Shown: in pieces, positions 1 through 9,829 of the stretch
Numbering within the stretch: position 1 is the stretch's first letter
How the letters are laid out: each line of letters starts with the position of its first letter
Origin: Orientallactaga sibirica
Taxonomy: Eukaryota; Chordata; Mammalia; Rodentia; Dipodidae
Assembly: GCA_036365145.1 (NCBI GenBank)
Contig: JAEOAD010001365.1
Span: 3,493,001-3,557,000 of the forward strand
Direction: 5' to 3'
Length of the DNA stretch: 64,000 nt
The notes under the pieces: model-generated
Databases searched by the model: none
The model's input: only the letters and a program-made list of their open reading frames with translations
What the model was told of the DNA's origin: nothing
Translations under genes and position numbers: made by a program

Positions 1-1095
1 GATGACACGACTACAGAGTTCTGTAGAGCCCTTTGTGGCAGGTCATGAACAGCCTGGCCTGCATCTTTAGATCCTTTGAGGGACTGCACTGGGGAGGGAG
101 CCTGTATTGTTCACCTGAGTTAGACTGGAACAGTGCCTGGCATACAGAAGTAACTCAATAAATGCTGAGGCTGCCAGTCTGAGAGCTGCTGTTGGGGATA
201 AGATGGGTGTTAAGTCACCTTCCCCAAGAGGCTGAGTTCTGTCTAGGGCCACCAACACCCGCCAGGGACTTCTCTGGCTCAGAATGAAGGTGGGGTGAGG
301 GCTTACCTGTCTGAGTGGCAGGTGCTAGCTGGGTGGCTTGATGCGCACAGGAAGAGCCCAAGCTGAGGGATCTCTCTCTACCCAGGGCCAGGCAGCCATG
401 AAGCCCTGGTTCCCCTTAGACCTTGGGAACACCCAGCTGGCTGCATCTTGTGGCCATCTGTGGTACACCAGGCTGGGTGTACCACACCTGGGGTGATCTT
501 GTGTTCACACCTCCTGTGACTGACTCTTCCTTACTGGTCCAGATCATCCCAACTTTTTTACGGTCTCTGCAGGTCTGGGGTGAGGGAAGAATGGTCCCCA
601 TGGCCAACACGGGCCTCTGATTGTCTCGTGGTAAGTTGCTGTCCCCATCGGGGTAGATCATTAATGTAGGCGTATTAAACCCAATCAGAGGGCGGCCTGG
701 ATTCTAGGCACCGACTTCGGATGAAAGAAGCCTGGGAAAAGAGCTTTAACTCCCAGGCGTGTTCCCAGGAAACCCAGCCTAACAAACCTCAGCGAGGTCC
801 CCAGGTCGTCAGCTGGGGGCTGCTCTCAGTTACGCTCCCAGGCTGCACCTGGGGGAGCAGCAGTGTCTGTGAAAGGAGTCAGGTTGTGGGGCTGCCCTGG
901 GTCCCGAAGGTAGCTCTGCAGTGGGTGTGTGGCTTTTAGGGGGTGGTGGGGTTCAGGCCAGTTGTGCTCAGATGACACCACAGTGTCCTCTGTCCTCAAG
1001 CCTTGGGCCTTAGCTTCTGTGAATTGCGGTGACATTTAACAACAACAAACTCACTCAGGCCAGGGTTTGCCTTCATCCATTTCTTGCAGACTCAG
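1..1095. other. Unique non-coding DNA
   Basis: I recognise no gene, RNA or interspersed repeat here. Open frames are short (at most about 80 codons), overlap on both strands and show no familiar protein. A short near-palindrome lies around 456-490, where 'TGGTACACC' and 'GGTGTACCA' face each other. The stretch is best read as intergenic or intronic DNA. Confidence 0.6.
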
Positions 1096-1130
1096 GTCTC
1101 TCTCTCTTTCTCTCCCCCTTTCTCTCTCTC

Positions 1131-1203
1131 CAGTGCTGGGAATTGAACCCTGGGCCTCAGCCATGCTAGGCAAATACTCTAACACTAAGCCACACCCTCA
1201 CTC
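1131..1203 (-). mobile_element. ID-type tRNA SINE, minus strand
   Basis: Read on the minus strand, this is a tRNA-Ala/BC1-like unit. It has the A-box region ending in GGCTTAGTG, then 'GCCTAGCATGG', then a B-box-like 'GGGTTCAATTCCCAGCACT'. A TC-rich tract at 1096-1130 borders its 3' side instead of a clean A tail. It is old and mutated. Confidence 0.75.
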
Positions 1204-1270
1204 CTCCTTCTACAGCCATTAATCCCATCTAAGGGACACAACCTCAGGGCTCATCTAACTGATTTATCTC

Positions 1271-1313
1271 AAGCAAGCCCCTCTAACCACTGAGCCATCT
1301 CCCCAGCCAGTCC
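1271..1313 (-). mobile_element. Tailless SINE fragment with perfect TSDs
   Basis: This 43-bp insert is, on the minus strand, only the 5' end of a tRNA-type SINE ('GGCTGGGGAGATGGCTCAGT' and about 20 more bases). It has no body, B box or A tail. Identical 16-bp direct repeats, CTAACTGATTTATCTC, flank it at 1255-1270 and 1314-1329. It fits the class known as tailless retropseudogenes, in which a 3'-truncated small RNA is reverse-transcribed without a poly(A) tail. Confidence 0.75.
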
Positions 1314-1492
1314 CTAACTGATTTATCTCTAATGAATCTTATTAAGTTTTCAACACATGTGAGGATACGTGGAAACCACATCAGGGGCACACAGTGACCC
1401 TTGACCTTTGGCTCCGTCCAGTGCATGGCTTCTCCTCTTTCTTGGAGAATTCACTCTGAGTCACAATTTTTGTTCTTTTTCCTTTTCTTTTT

Positions 1493-1745
1493 TAATATTT
1501 TATCTTTATTTATGTATTTGAGAGAGAAACACACACAAAGAGAGATAAAGAGACAGAAAGAGAATGGGTGTGACAGGTCCTCCAGCCCCTGCCCCTGCAA
1601 ATGAACTCCAGATGCACCTGTGCAGCTGGCTTACATGGGTACTGGGGAAATGAACCTGGGTCCTTAGTGGGGAATCGAACCTGGGTCCTTACACTTTGCC
1701 ACTTTGCAGGCAAGCACCTTAACTGCTGAGCCATCTTTCCAGCCC
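1493..1745 (-). mobile_element. DIP-like B2-superfamily SINE, minus strand
   Basis: The right edge carries the minus-strand head (complement of GGCTGGAAAGATGGCTCAGC), preceded by the B-box region 'GGTTCGATTCCCCACTAAGG'. The tail side holds AAATA-rich and GA-rich sequence. An internal duplication of the 'ACCTGGGTCCTTA' segment makes it longer than typical. CTTTTCTTTT on both sides may be its target duplication. Confidence 0.8.
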
Positions 1746-1756
1746 TCTTTTCTTTT

Positions 1757-1921
1757 AACTTATGCATTTACTTATGAGAGAGACAGACAATGGGTGTGCC
1801 AGGGCCTCTAGCCACTGCAAATGAACTCCAGACACATATGCCACCTTGTGCAACTGGGAAATCAAACCCAGGTCCTTATGCTTTGCAGGCAAGTGCCTTA
1901 ACCACTGAGCTATCTCTAGTC
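1757..1921 (-). mobile_element. DIP-like SINE, minus strand
   Basis: A second minus-strand copy of the same tRNA SINE stands directly next to the previous one. It shows the diagnostic block 'GCCAGGGCCTCTAGCCACTG', the 'GGTCCTTATGCTTTGCAGGC' block and a degraded head ending near 1920. Confidence 0.8.
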
Positions 1922-1941
1922 CTCTTCTCTTTCTGTATTTC

Positions 1942-2076
1942 CTTTTTTTTTTTTTTTTTTTTGGTCATTGGAGACAGAGTCTTACTATGTAGCCCAGACT
2001 GGCTTTGAACTCATGATCTTCCTGCCTCTGCCTCCTGAATTCTGGGATTACAGATGTGTAGCACCGTGTCTGGGTG
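1942..2076 (-). mobile_element. B1 SINE, minus strand
   Basis: An about 20-base T run (the A tail on the minus strand) leads into the B1 signature 'GAGACAGAGTCTTACTATGT' and 'CTGGGATTACAGATGTGTAG'. B1 derives from 7SL RNA. Confidence 0.9.
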
Positions 2077-2106
2077 TGAATCACAGCTTTCAATGGGGAG
2101 TAAGTG

Positions 2107-2206
2107 TATCAGAAGAAGGGAGAGCAAGGACAAGAGATAGTGAGTGGGGAGGGGAAGGGAGGAGAGAGGGGGAATCAGACAGAGGGAGAGAGAGAGAGAG
2201 AACGCC
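2107..2206 (+). repeat. Polypurine (GGA/GA) tract
   Basis: This is an almost pure purine strand ending in (GA)n at about 2185-2201. It is low-complexity sequence. Mirror-type purine runs like this can form triplex DNA, but nothing else suggests a role. Confidence 0.8.
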
Positions 2207-3870
2207 CGTGTCACCTTGAGCTCCTTCCTCAACCTCTCTGATTTTGCTAACTGGTCTGTGGAAGGAGCTACAGGTACTCAGCTTGCAAGCCCATCAATGC
2301 TCAGGCGACATGAGGAGGCTCCGGGCTGAAGCTGCTAGCTCCTGGTATTGGGATGACCGGGTTCCTTTGCAGCTCCTGCGCTGGTGCAGGGGGCTCTGGG
2401 AGGGCGAGCAGGAGAGGGAAGCAGGGCTCTGCTTGTCTCCCGGCTGACGGGCGCCTGATGCCTCTGACTGCTCCTTGTTTTGTTTAGTGATTCCATTTCC
2501 TCGCCTCCGTGATTAGGATCCACGATTCAACTGGGTAGTTCCCTGACAGTGCAGCGTGGCTCTGAATTCCCTCGGAGCTGTCAACACTCATGTGTCAGAG
2601 CTGCCTGCCAATCAGCCGCTTAGCCACTGTGGGAACCCACAGCTGTCCTGCCTGCCCCACGCCTCCCTCCTGCCCATCATTGGTGGGAGAAGGGAGTTCT
2701 GACCATTTCCTGCTCCATGTGCCCTGCCTCACTACAGGGACGCCCACTCTATCTTTGTTTCCCAACGTTTGGGGTGGGGGTGTCTAAGCCAGCAATGGGA
2801 CGGTCCTAGCCCGTGCCCTCATGGAACTTACAGTCAAGAGGGGAGGCAGGGCCAGCGATTCCATGTGGACTTGTGCAGTACTGGAGGGTGGAGTTGGCAA
2901 CGCCAGCCAGCTCAGGACATCAGATGACATCTCCACAGGTGGCAACAATAGTTGGCACCTGAAGGGAATAAATAAGGCCATTCCTAGTGCCACTTGGTGG
3001 CCTGGACCCAGAAGACGAGGGCCACAGTATGAAGAGATGGGGTGTGTCAGAAAAAAAAGCAGGGCCACCGAGACTAGAGGGAGTCAGGGAACAGGGGACC
3101 TTGTGGCTCTGCCACGGGCGTCAGACTTTATCTCCTAAGACCCAGGGTTGCTAAGGGCTTATGCCATGGAGCTTTTTAAGTTTAAGGATCACTGTGGGAT
3201 AAAGAGCTGGAGACAGAGCAGCCAGGTGCAGCAGGCAGGTTGCCACTGTCCAGGCAAGAGGCACTCAGGGCCCAGCCCTGGATGATAGTGAGAGAAAACG
3301 GGAGAGGGGGAGGAAACTCCGGTGCAGCCTCAGCTCTGTGATGTGCTGGCAGACGTTTAGCAACGGGATGCCTGGGCGGCAGGGTGGGGAGGAGCCTGGC
3401 TCTCAGAGTGAGCATGAGCGGGCCTAGTTCTGTGTTGTAAATATTCCCACCACAGGCAGGTTTCACACTGCTGTGAATGTGGATCTGCACTGTGGTGGGC
3501 TGATGCAAGCCAGCTCCAGCTCACATCAGCTCCCTGCAGGATCTGGGGACTGGGTGGGAGTGCAGTGAGGCAGCTTTGGGTTTCTGACTAGTGTCGTGGA
3601 TACTAGGGAGGAGGAGGTGAAGGGAAGGAGGCGCCACAGGTCAGGGAAGCTGGACAGATGTATGTGCATGGGACCGTGTTCGCCCGCTTGTTGCTCTGGG
3701 GCTGGGGCTGGGGCTGGGAAGGGGGAGGCTAGAACTTTCCAGTGGAAGACCAGGACTGAGGCATCAGGACAGAGGCACTGGGCCTGCACCTGAATCCTGT
3801 CTTTCCCTGGGCCCTTTGGAGAGTCACAGCCTTACAGAGCTATGCCCAGTGGGTGAATGGGGGCGGATGG
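2207..3870. other. Unique non-coding DNA
   Basis: No interspersed repeat or recognisable exon. The part from about 2470 to 2640 is less GC-biased and contains a GATTAGG site and 'CAATCAGCCGCTTAG', so it may be slowly evolving, though I cannot test that. A G-quadruplex-type motif lies at 3698-3727 and is listed separately. Confidence 0.55.
3698..3727 (+). other. G-quadruplex motif (GGGGCT)n
   Basis: Four G runs are separated by CT loops (GGGGCTGGGGCTGGGGCTGG), and another run of five Gs follows at 3721. This meets the usual four-runs-of-three-or-more, short-loop rule. Confidence 0.75.
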
Positions 3871-3875
3871 AGCAG

Positions 3876-4003
3876 GCAGGGTGCCACACGTCTGCAGTTC
3901 TAGCACTTGGAGGTGGGAGTCTTAGGATTAAGGCCAGCCTTGATTACATAGTGAGTTTGAGGCCAGCCTGAGCTACATGAAACCTGTCTCAGAAAACCAA
4001 AAC
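3876..4003 (+). mobile_element. B1 SINE, plus strand (old)
   Basis: Degraded 7SL-type order: 'CAGTTCTAGCACTTGGAGGT', then 'AAGGCCAGCCTTGATTACAT', then 'GGCCAGCCTGAGCTACATGA' and a short A-rich tail. The left end is ragged. Confidence 0.75.
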
Positions 4004-4005
4004 CA

Positions 4006-4200
4006 GGGGCTGGGAAGATGGCTCAGTATTGAAAAGCACTTGTTCTGTAAGCCTGACAACTGGAGTTGGACCCTCCCCACCCCACCCCCCCAGCATTGTA
4101 GTGCAAAAGTGGTGCGCTTATGTGTAACCCAGCATCGATGGCAGGAGAGTCAGGCAAATCCCAGAACTGGCTGGCGGGCCCGCTGATCCGGCCTTCCCAG
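4006..4200 (+). mobile_element. tRNA-type SINE (B2/B4-like), plus strand
   Basis: It starts 'GGGGCTGGGAAGATGGCTCA' immediately after the B1, then diverges. The later part, with 'ACCCAGCATCGATGGCAGGA', has B4 character. The end is uncertain. Confidence 0.6.
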
Positions 4201-4229
4201 TGGCAAAACGGCAAGGGCGACCTCGTCTC

Positions 4230-4706
4230 AGGGCTGGTGAGATGGCTCAGCAGGTAAGAGTGTTGCACAAGCTCGACAGCCCAAGGCTGCCTGAATTCTA
4301 TTCCCCAGCATCCGCGTGAAAAGTTGGGCACGGCCACGCACACCTATAACCCCAGCCCAGGGGATAAGAGCAGAGAATCACTGGGGCTCACTGGTCAGCC
4401 AGTCTCCCGGAAAATAGCAGTTCTGGGTTCAGTAAGAGCCTGTTTCAGGGAAACGCACAGATGAGTGATGGAGAAGACACCTGGTGTCACATATGCACAT
4501 GCAGGGTACGTGCACACACACACACACACACACCCAAAGCACACCACCCATACTATGAACTCCAAACGAACTCCAAAACAGAAAAAGAGAGAGAGAGAGA
4601 CCTTGCCTCAAATGAGTTGAAAGGAGAGGCTCAACCCCCACAGGTTGTCCTCTGACTTCCACACATATGCTGTGGCATGCACACGCGTGCGCACACACAC
4701 ACACAA
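4230..4706 (+). mobile_element. B4-like composite SINE with CA and GA tracts
   Basis: The tRNA-type head 'GGGCTGGTGAGATGGCTCAG' joins B1-like middle sequence ('GGGCACGGCCACGCACACCT') and ends 'GTTGTCCTCTGACTTCCACA' plus a (CA)n tail. This is the ID+B1 fusion layout of B4. Internal (CA)n at 4508-4533 and (GA)n near 4589-4600 suggest two copies or an internal expansion. Confidence 0.7.
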
Positions 4707-6490
4707 ATGGGCGGATCTTGTTTGTGGGACAAGGTCCCTAGTGACTTCCCTCCAGACATCTCTGTGGGAAGGGACCGCACTTGGTCTAAATAATGAACCG
4801 TCACCATGGGGTTATCAGTGAATGAAAGCAGTGATTTATGCTGGAATCTGAGCTGGGGGGTTGGGCTCCACGGAGGGGCAGCCTGTTTGCCAACCAGGTG
4901 ACGGCAGCACCAACTGGCCCAGCCCTGAACTGCCACTCCAGGGATAGATGTGTGTGTGTGTCGCCTCCTTGCTTGCCTTTCAGAGGTGGGGGGGGGCTCA
5001 TTACTGTGACAGCCCGACTGAAAGATAATGATCCGTCCAGCTCTAGCCGGCCTCTGGATGTGTCGTTCCGGCTGCAACGTCAATTACCGAGCTGGCCCAC
5101 GGCTGTCAAAGCTGTCACAGTGGCTGCCCGTGATACCCCGAAGAGCCCCAGGAGTAAATCCCTCGTAGCAGATGCTTCTTTGAAGTGTCCCCTCATCTCC
5201 CACAGGCCACTCTGTCCTGAGGGAAGCACTTCAGTCTCCCCTCTCAGAAAAGGGCTGCCCTGGGGCTCAGGGGTACATGCTCTGAGTGGCCAGGCACTGG
5301 TGGCCAATGCTGTCCACTGACGCTGTCTCTGAATCTCTAGTCTTGATTGATTCCAGCATGGTGGATGGGCAGTGACAATCACAGGCCCATCACATCTTTC
5401 CAGCATTTGGAGGACACCAAATGTCCTCAGGGGTCATGCCATGTACCCCAGGAACAAAACAGACCCTCCAGAAATCACACTACAAGACATTGCTCCTGTA
5501 ATGTGCCAGGAGTTGTCTGAAGCAAGTGCTCCAGGGATTTCAATGTGTATGTTGGGGGGGGGGCAGTCACTATTCCTTGCTTTAAAAGGGGGTCTGAATA
5601 ATGACAGCCCATATTGACAGAAAGGGAAATCTCCCAGGCAGAGCCTTGAACTTGAGGGTTAGGGGGTGTCAAGGTCTGGGACAGGAACCATTCAGGACCC
5701 CTTTAGTCTCAAGCTCTCGGTTCAAGTATAGTGACCACCTACAGGCTGAGCAGTGGCTGGCTGTGGGACTCCCTTGCCTGGCTGAGAGCACCCCTCTGCT
5801 CCCTTTGAGACAGCCAGCTCTGTCTCTGCCCACCCCAGCCTCCTGTAGAGGGCAGTGACTCTGCCAACCAGCAGCCAAGCTTCGAGAGACCATGTGGGCC
5901 GAGCACAGTGACCCTAGCCCATCACAGAGAAAAGCCAGCCAGCCTCCCACGTCACCCCTCACAACTAGACCCACAGGCCCTATGATCTCGTAGCATGTTA
6001 TCCAGGAGAGGTCACTGGACTTGAAGCCTGGCCAGCAAGGTGGAGACAAGGGAGGAGGGAGGAGGAAGGAAGGAGGGAGGGTCCCCAAGGGCTGCACATT
6101 CACAATTCATCCAGGGGCACCTCACAGCAGCCCAATGCGAGGCCCAAAAGAAGCAGGAAAATGGATTAGGACTGATGTCATGGTGTGGGTGAGGAATGGG
6201 GGGGGCACAAATTCAGGAAAGGAGAGGGGAAGGGTAGATGTTAACTAATCAAGCAGGAGGGCTTAGTGAGGAAGGGGCATGAGGGATAAAGGTGAGGGAA
6301 ATTTTTTTTGGCGGGTATCCTTCCCAGAGCATGAAATGTCAGGGTGGAGATGGACAAGCCAAGGGTAACGGCTGATCCTGGGTTGCCCTGAGCCTGTGAT
6401 GCAGACTTGAGATATGCCTTCTTATTAAACTTCAGCTAGAAGCAGAGTTCAAGGACAACAGTACCCATTAGCCAGTTTTGGCTGCACACT
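4707..6490. other. Unique non-coding DNA
   Basis: No gene recognised. The span 4838-5320 stays open for 160 codons on the plus strand, but the predicted protein resembles nothing known to me and the opposite strand is also open. G runs occur near 4990 and 5555. A possible regulatory block at 5000-5170 is listed separately. Confidence 0.5.
5000..5170. promoter_or_regulatory. Candidate conserved non-coding element
   Basis: A repeat-free stretch with a GATA-type site (AAAGATAATGATC at 5021), TAAT cores and 'GTCAATTACCGAGC', plus 'GGCTGTCAAAGCTGTCACAG', which holds two TGTCA half-sites of the TALE (MEIS/PBX-type) class. Composition differs from the GC-rich flanks. Conservation cannot be tested here. 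Confidence 0.3.
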
Positions 6491-6499
6491 TGGACTTAA

Positions 6500-6711
6500 G
6501 TTTTTTTTTAAGAGAGAGTGACAGAGAGAGAGAGAGAAAATTGACACACCAGGGCCTCAGCCACTGCAATCGAACGCCAGATGCTTGGGCATGTGTGACC
6601 TTGTGCTTGCCTCACCTTTGTGTGTCTGGCTTATGTGGGATCTGAAAAGTCGAACATGGGTCCTTAGCCTTTGCAGGCAAGCGCCTTAACTGCTCAGCCA
6701 TCTCTCCAGGA
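6500..6711 (-). mobile_element. DIP-like SINE, minus strand
   Basis: T-rich and GA-rich tail region, then 'ACCAGGGCCTCAGCCACTGC', a duplicated 'CTTGTGC' section, and the complement of the SINE head at 6690-6710. It opens a block of four adjacent minus-strand SINEs. Confidence 0.85.
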
Positions 6712-6714
6712 CTG

Positions 6715-6860
6715 ATTTTTTTTTTTTTTTGACAGAAACTCATGTGACCCAGGCTGGCCTCAAAAGTGCTATGTAGCTGAGGATAAAGACCTTCATTTCT
6801 GCTCCTCCTGCCTCTACACCCCGAGTGCTGGAATCATAGGTGTGCATGGCCCACCTGTTT
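6715..6860 (-). mobile_element. B1 SINE, minus strand (old)
   Basis: A T run, then 'GACCCAGGCTGGCCTCAAAA' and 'GAGTGCTGGAATCATAGGTG'. It is more diverged than the young B1 copies elsewhere in the window. Confidence 0.8.
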
Positions 6861-6861
6861 A

Positions 6862-6940
6862 TGTGGTGCAAGGATGTGGAACTCAGGGCTTTGTGTGTGC
6901 CAGGCAAGCACTCACCTAACCAAGCTACATGGCCAGACAG
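6862..6940 (-). mobile_element. ID-type SINE, minus strand
   Basis: On the minus strand it reads as an ID-like element containing 'TGCTTGCCTGGCACACACAA' and a B-box-like region. It is flanked on both sides by minus-strand B1 copies. Confidence 0.65.
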
Positions 6941-7095
6941 TTTATTTTTATTTTTGTTGAGACAGGTTTTCACTTTGTAGCCTAGCTGGTCTGGAACTCA
7001 CTATGCAGCCTAGGCTGGCTTCTAACTCAAGGTAATTCTCCTGACTCAGCCTCCTTAGTATTAGGATTAAAGGTGTGGGCCATCACACCCAGTAC
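6941..7095 (-). mobile_element. B1 SINE, minus strand
   Basis: 'TGAGACAGGTTTTCACTTTG', 'GCCTAGGCTGGCTTCTAACT' and 'TAAAGGTGTGGGCCATCACA' give the B1 complement in the right order. Confidence 0.85.
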
Positions 7096-8794
7096 ACACC
7101 TTGGCTTTGGAAGTGGCCGGAAAGCAAACCATAGAACCTTGCCTGGCAACATCCTCATTGTCTCCTAACACCACCCTCGTTAACGCTGACACAAAAACAG
7201 TAGAATGAAACAGTGGATTGCCATCCAGAATTTTCACACTTAGCATTTAGCAAAGCCTTCTCTAAAGAAATTCCTCAGCTAAGGCTCCCCGCGCTTGCCC
7301 GTCTTCCATCTGGGAGAAGCACTGTGTTTCAATACCAGTGCTTGGCTGGCCCGAGCTCAGGGGCTGCTCGGTCTCTCGGAGACACTGTTTTGAACTCCCC
7401 AAGTATTCCTTTCAATACTTAGCTCTCCTGGGCCTCGGTGTGCGCCTAGAGTGCAAATCCTGCACATGAGACCCAGCCTGGCTTTGTAGAGAATATGCTC
7501 CCTGGGGAACGGCTTCCCACGGGGTGGCTGGGGTCACCGAGAAAGGGCAGTGAAAGGAATTCTCTGTTCTCCTGACTCCTTTGGGAGCCAGCCAGTGAGG
7601 CTGCTCTGAGGATGGATGGAGTGAGTCGGTTGTCACCGGCACCGAGGCAGCCCCTCCTCCAGCTGCATGCATTTCCAGAGGAAGGAAGACGTCAGTGTAG
7701 GCCACTAAGCAGGGGTTTAAGGTCCCTCTTTGTGGTCATGTCATGCACTACTTCAGGACACAAAAGCAGCCTGGCTTGTGTCTTTGGCCTTCCATGCCCG
7801 TGTATGGTGGAGGTGAGGGGCTGCCCACATAGGGGTGGGTAGGGCTGTCCTCTCTAGAATTAATGATTCGTGAGCTGTTCAACCCACCGAGGCACCTTCT
7901 GCAGGATTAAACGTCATTCCTTCTAATGACTTGATTTATATCTGCAGGTTTACAGCTGCAAACAAAATATTGTGATGATGGCAATAAATCACACCAAGGA
8001 TGCTTACAGCGGCGACTAGCATGTTTTCTGTTTGGGAGCTGGTTGTGGAACTAGAGGCTTCTGGGTAACAGCACATGTCAGGGGAGTAGGGACAGCACAG
8101 GACCCCGAGTGGCATTAGTCAGTGGAGAACTTCACTGGGGCGTCAAAAGGCTTCAAATGCCTGGGGCTTTGGGTAGAAACGGTGGGGATTTTTGAGAAGC
8201 CAAACATGGCCAGTAAGGCAAGACCGACTATGAGCCTCTGGGGTAGCAGGTTGTGACGGATGTCCTGCGATGGCATTTCCTGCTATCAGCTAGTATGCCC
8301 TGCTGGCGAGAGGCACAGATGGGTCAGGTAAGGATGTGTCTGCAGCGCCGAGCTCCTTGGAAAAACAATAGGCTGCAGATGGGGGGGGGTTCTCGCTCGG
8401 CATTTCTCTCAGATGATTGGCAGAGCGTGCTCCATGGAAACCTGTGGAGTGAGAACTCCGCGTAGCTGAGATCAACGTCAAGGTTCATCTCCATGGCAGA
8501 CTTGGATAGAGCCCAGCCAGCTCGGGTTAGAAGTCTGGGATACGATGAGACTCTTCCCTGGTAAAACTAACCCTATTCCTGGCACCAAAACAGAGGGCAA
8601 GGGGATGGGAGGAAGAGAAAGTAGGGTCAGGTTGCAGGTCAAAGCTGACCCATCCATGCAAAGCACAGCTGCTGGCCGAGGGATGCGTCCTTGGAAAAGC
8701 AGAGTGTGACCCCCCCAAAAAAAAGGTCATGGGCCAGGGTGACTCAGGAGTCGCAGGCACAGGGGGACGTGATCCATTACGAGGCAAGTGTATT
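7096..8794. other. Unique non-coding DNA
   Basis: No repeats or exons recognised. The A/T-richer part at 7855-8020 stands out and is listed separately as a candidate regulatory element. Confidence 0.55.
7855..8020. promoter_or_regulatory. Candidate conserved enhancer-like element
   Basis: Repeat-free and rich in homeodomain cores: GAATTAATGATTCG at 7858, TTCTAATGACTTGA near 7922, CAATAAATCA near 7982. Forkhead-like GTTTAC and GCAAACAAAATATTG also occur. The palindromic 'CTGCAG' twice frames the middle. Such TAAT-dense islands in GC-rich surroundings are typical of developmental enhancers; this is inference from motif content. Confidence 0.35.
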
Positions 8795-9120
8795 ACCATG
8801 TGAATCTGAAATGTCCCCTAAAAGCCCGTGTTTGGAACACTTGTTACCTAGATGCTATTGTTATTTGGGGGACCGTGGAGCGTTAAGGGGGTGGGCCTAG
8901 CTTGTGAAGTACACTTGTCACTAGGGTGGGCCTTTGGAGGTTATGCCCAGCCCTTGGTTCTGGCCTGCTCGCTCTCCTTACTTGTCGGCCATGATGTGAA
9001 CAATCACCACCTGATGCTCCTGCCTCCGCAGGCACAGTCACTCTGCCATGGCTTCCCCACAGAAAGTTCCTGAAACCATAAGCTGAAATAAAACCTTCTT
9101 CCCTTAGGTAGTTTCTGTTT
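8795..9120 (+). mobile_element. ORR1-like MaLR LTR, plus strand
   Basis: Characteristic order of rodent MaLR LTRs: 'AATCTGAAATGTCCCCTAAA', 'TTGGGGGACC...GTTAAGGGGGTGGGCC', 'CCATGGCTTCCCCACAGAAA', then the polyadenylation-signal region 'AACCATAAGCTGAAATAAAA' at about 9074-9093 and a TTCCCTTAGGTAGTTTCTGT end. No internal retroviral sequence is attached, so it is a solo or truncated LTR. Confidence 0.75.
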
Positions 9121-9829
9121 AAATAATGGGATCTGGTCTCAGCTCCGGATCCAGGTGCATTTAACTGGGACGTGTGGGTGGGAAACCATGGTGTGGTGGA
9201 GCTCCTGTGTCATGCCAGGGTCTTTCATGTCTGATACATGAGATGGCAGGTGGGATGGTGGGGGGTGGTGCAAAGAGGAGAGTGGGAGGGACTTCCTCTC
9301 CTCCAGCTGCTGGACAGGTAGGAGGAGCTGTGAGTGTGGGTGGCCAGCCTTCCTTTTCCTAACTTGCAGGGCTCAGGTAGCCCTTGGGTGATGTATGGCA
9401 GTGGTGGGGGATGGAAATGGATGGTGGGTGGTATTTAGAGTCTTAAGGAAAGGATTTAAGATGGAGCGCCCACAAGGGCTGGGCCTGTGGACGGTGAGAA
9501 CCCACAGAGAGCCTGGTCGGAGATGCCGACGTTGAAGTAGCTCCGTGGCCACAGGTAGGCTCGATCTTGTTCTGCTGCCTATGGGAGCAGCCTCCTGCTC
9601 TGCCACCCCTCTGTGACAGGCTCCCAGGAAGCTCGGGTCCCTGATCTCCCTTTTGGACTCTCTGATGCTCAGGGTGGCACAGGTGACAGTGACACTTCAA
9701 AGGAAAGCAAGGCCTCGCACTGACCTGCCTGAGCCCCTGGGATATATCCCAGCTCCTGGGAAGGTCGTTGCTTCCCCCACCCCCCACCTCCCTAACCAAC
9801 CTCCAAATGTCAGAAGACAAAGCTTCTAT
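9121..9829. other. Unique non-coding DNA around duplication copy 1
   Basis: Apart from the 105-bp duplicated segment, no repeat or gene is recognised. Base composition is GC-rich until about 9780, then shifts to AT-rich at the candidate element. Confidence 0.55.
9282..9388 (+). repeat. 105-bp direct duplication, copy 1
   Basis: The segment from 'GTGGGAGGGACTTCCTCTCC' to 'CAGGGCTCAGGTAGCCC' recurs at 10529-10634 with only scattered substitutions and short indels. It matches no repeat family I know. Both copies face the same way and bracket the AT-rich candidate element at about 9.83-10.40 kb. Confidence 0.9.

Noticed and set aside
4838..5320. A 160-codon open frame overlapping a conserved-looking block
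   Set aside because: The opposite strand is equally open across much of it, codon use shows no bias I can see, and no domain is recognised. Non-coding constraint is more likely.
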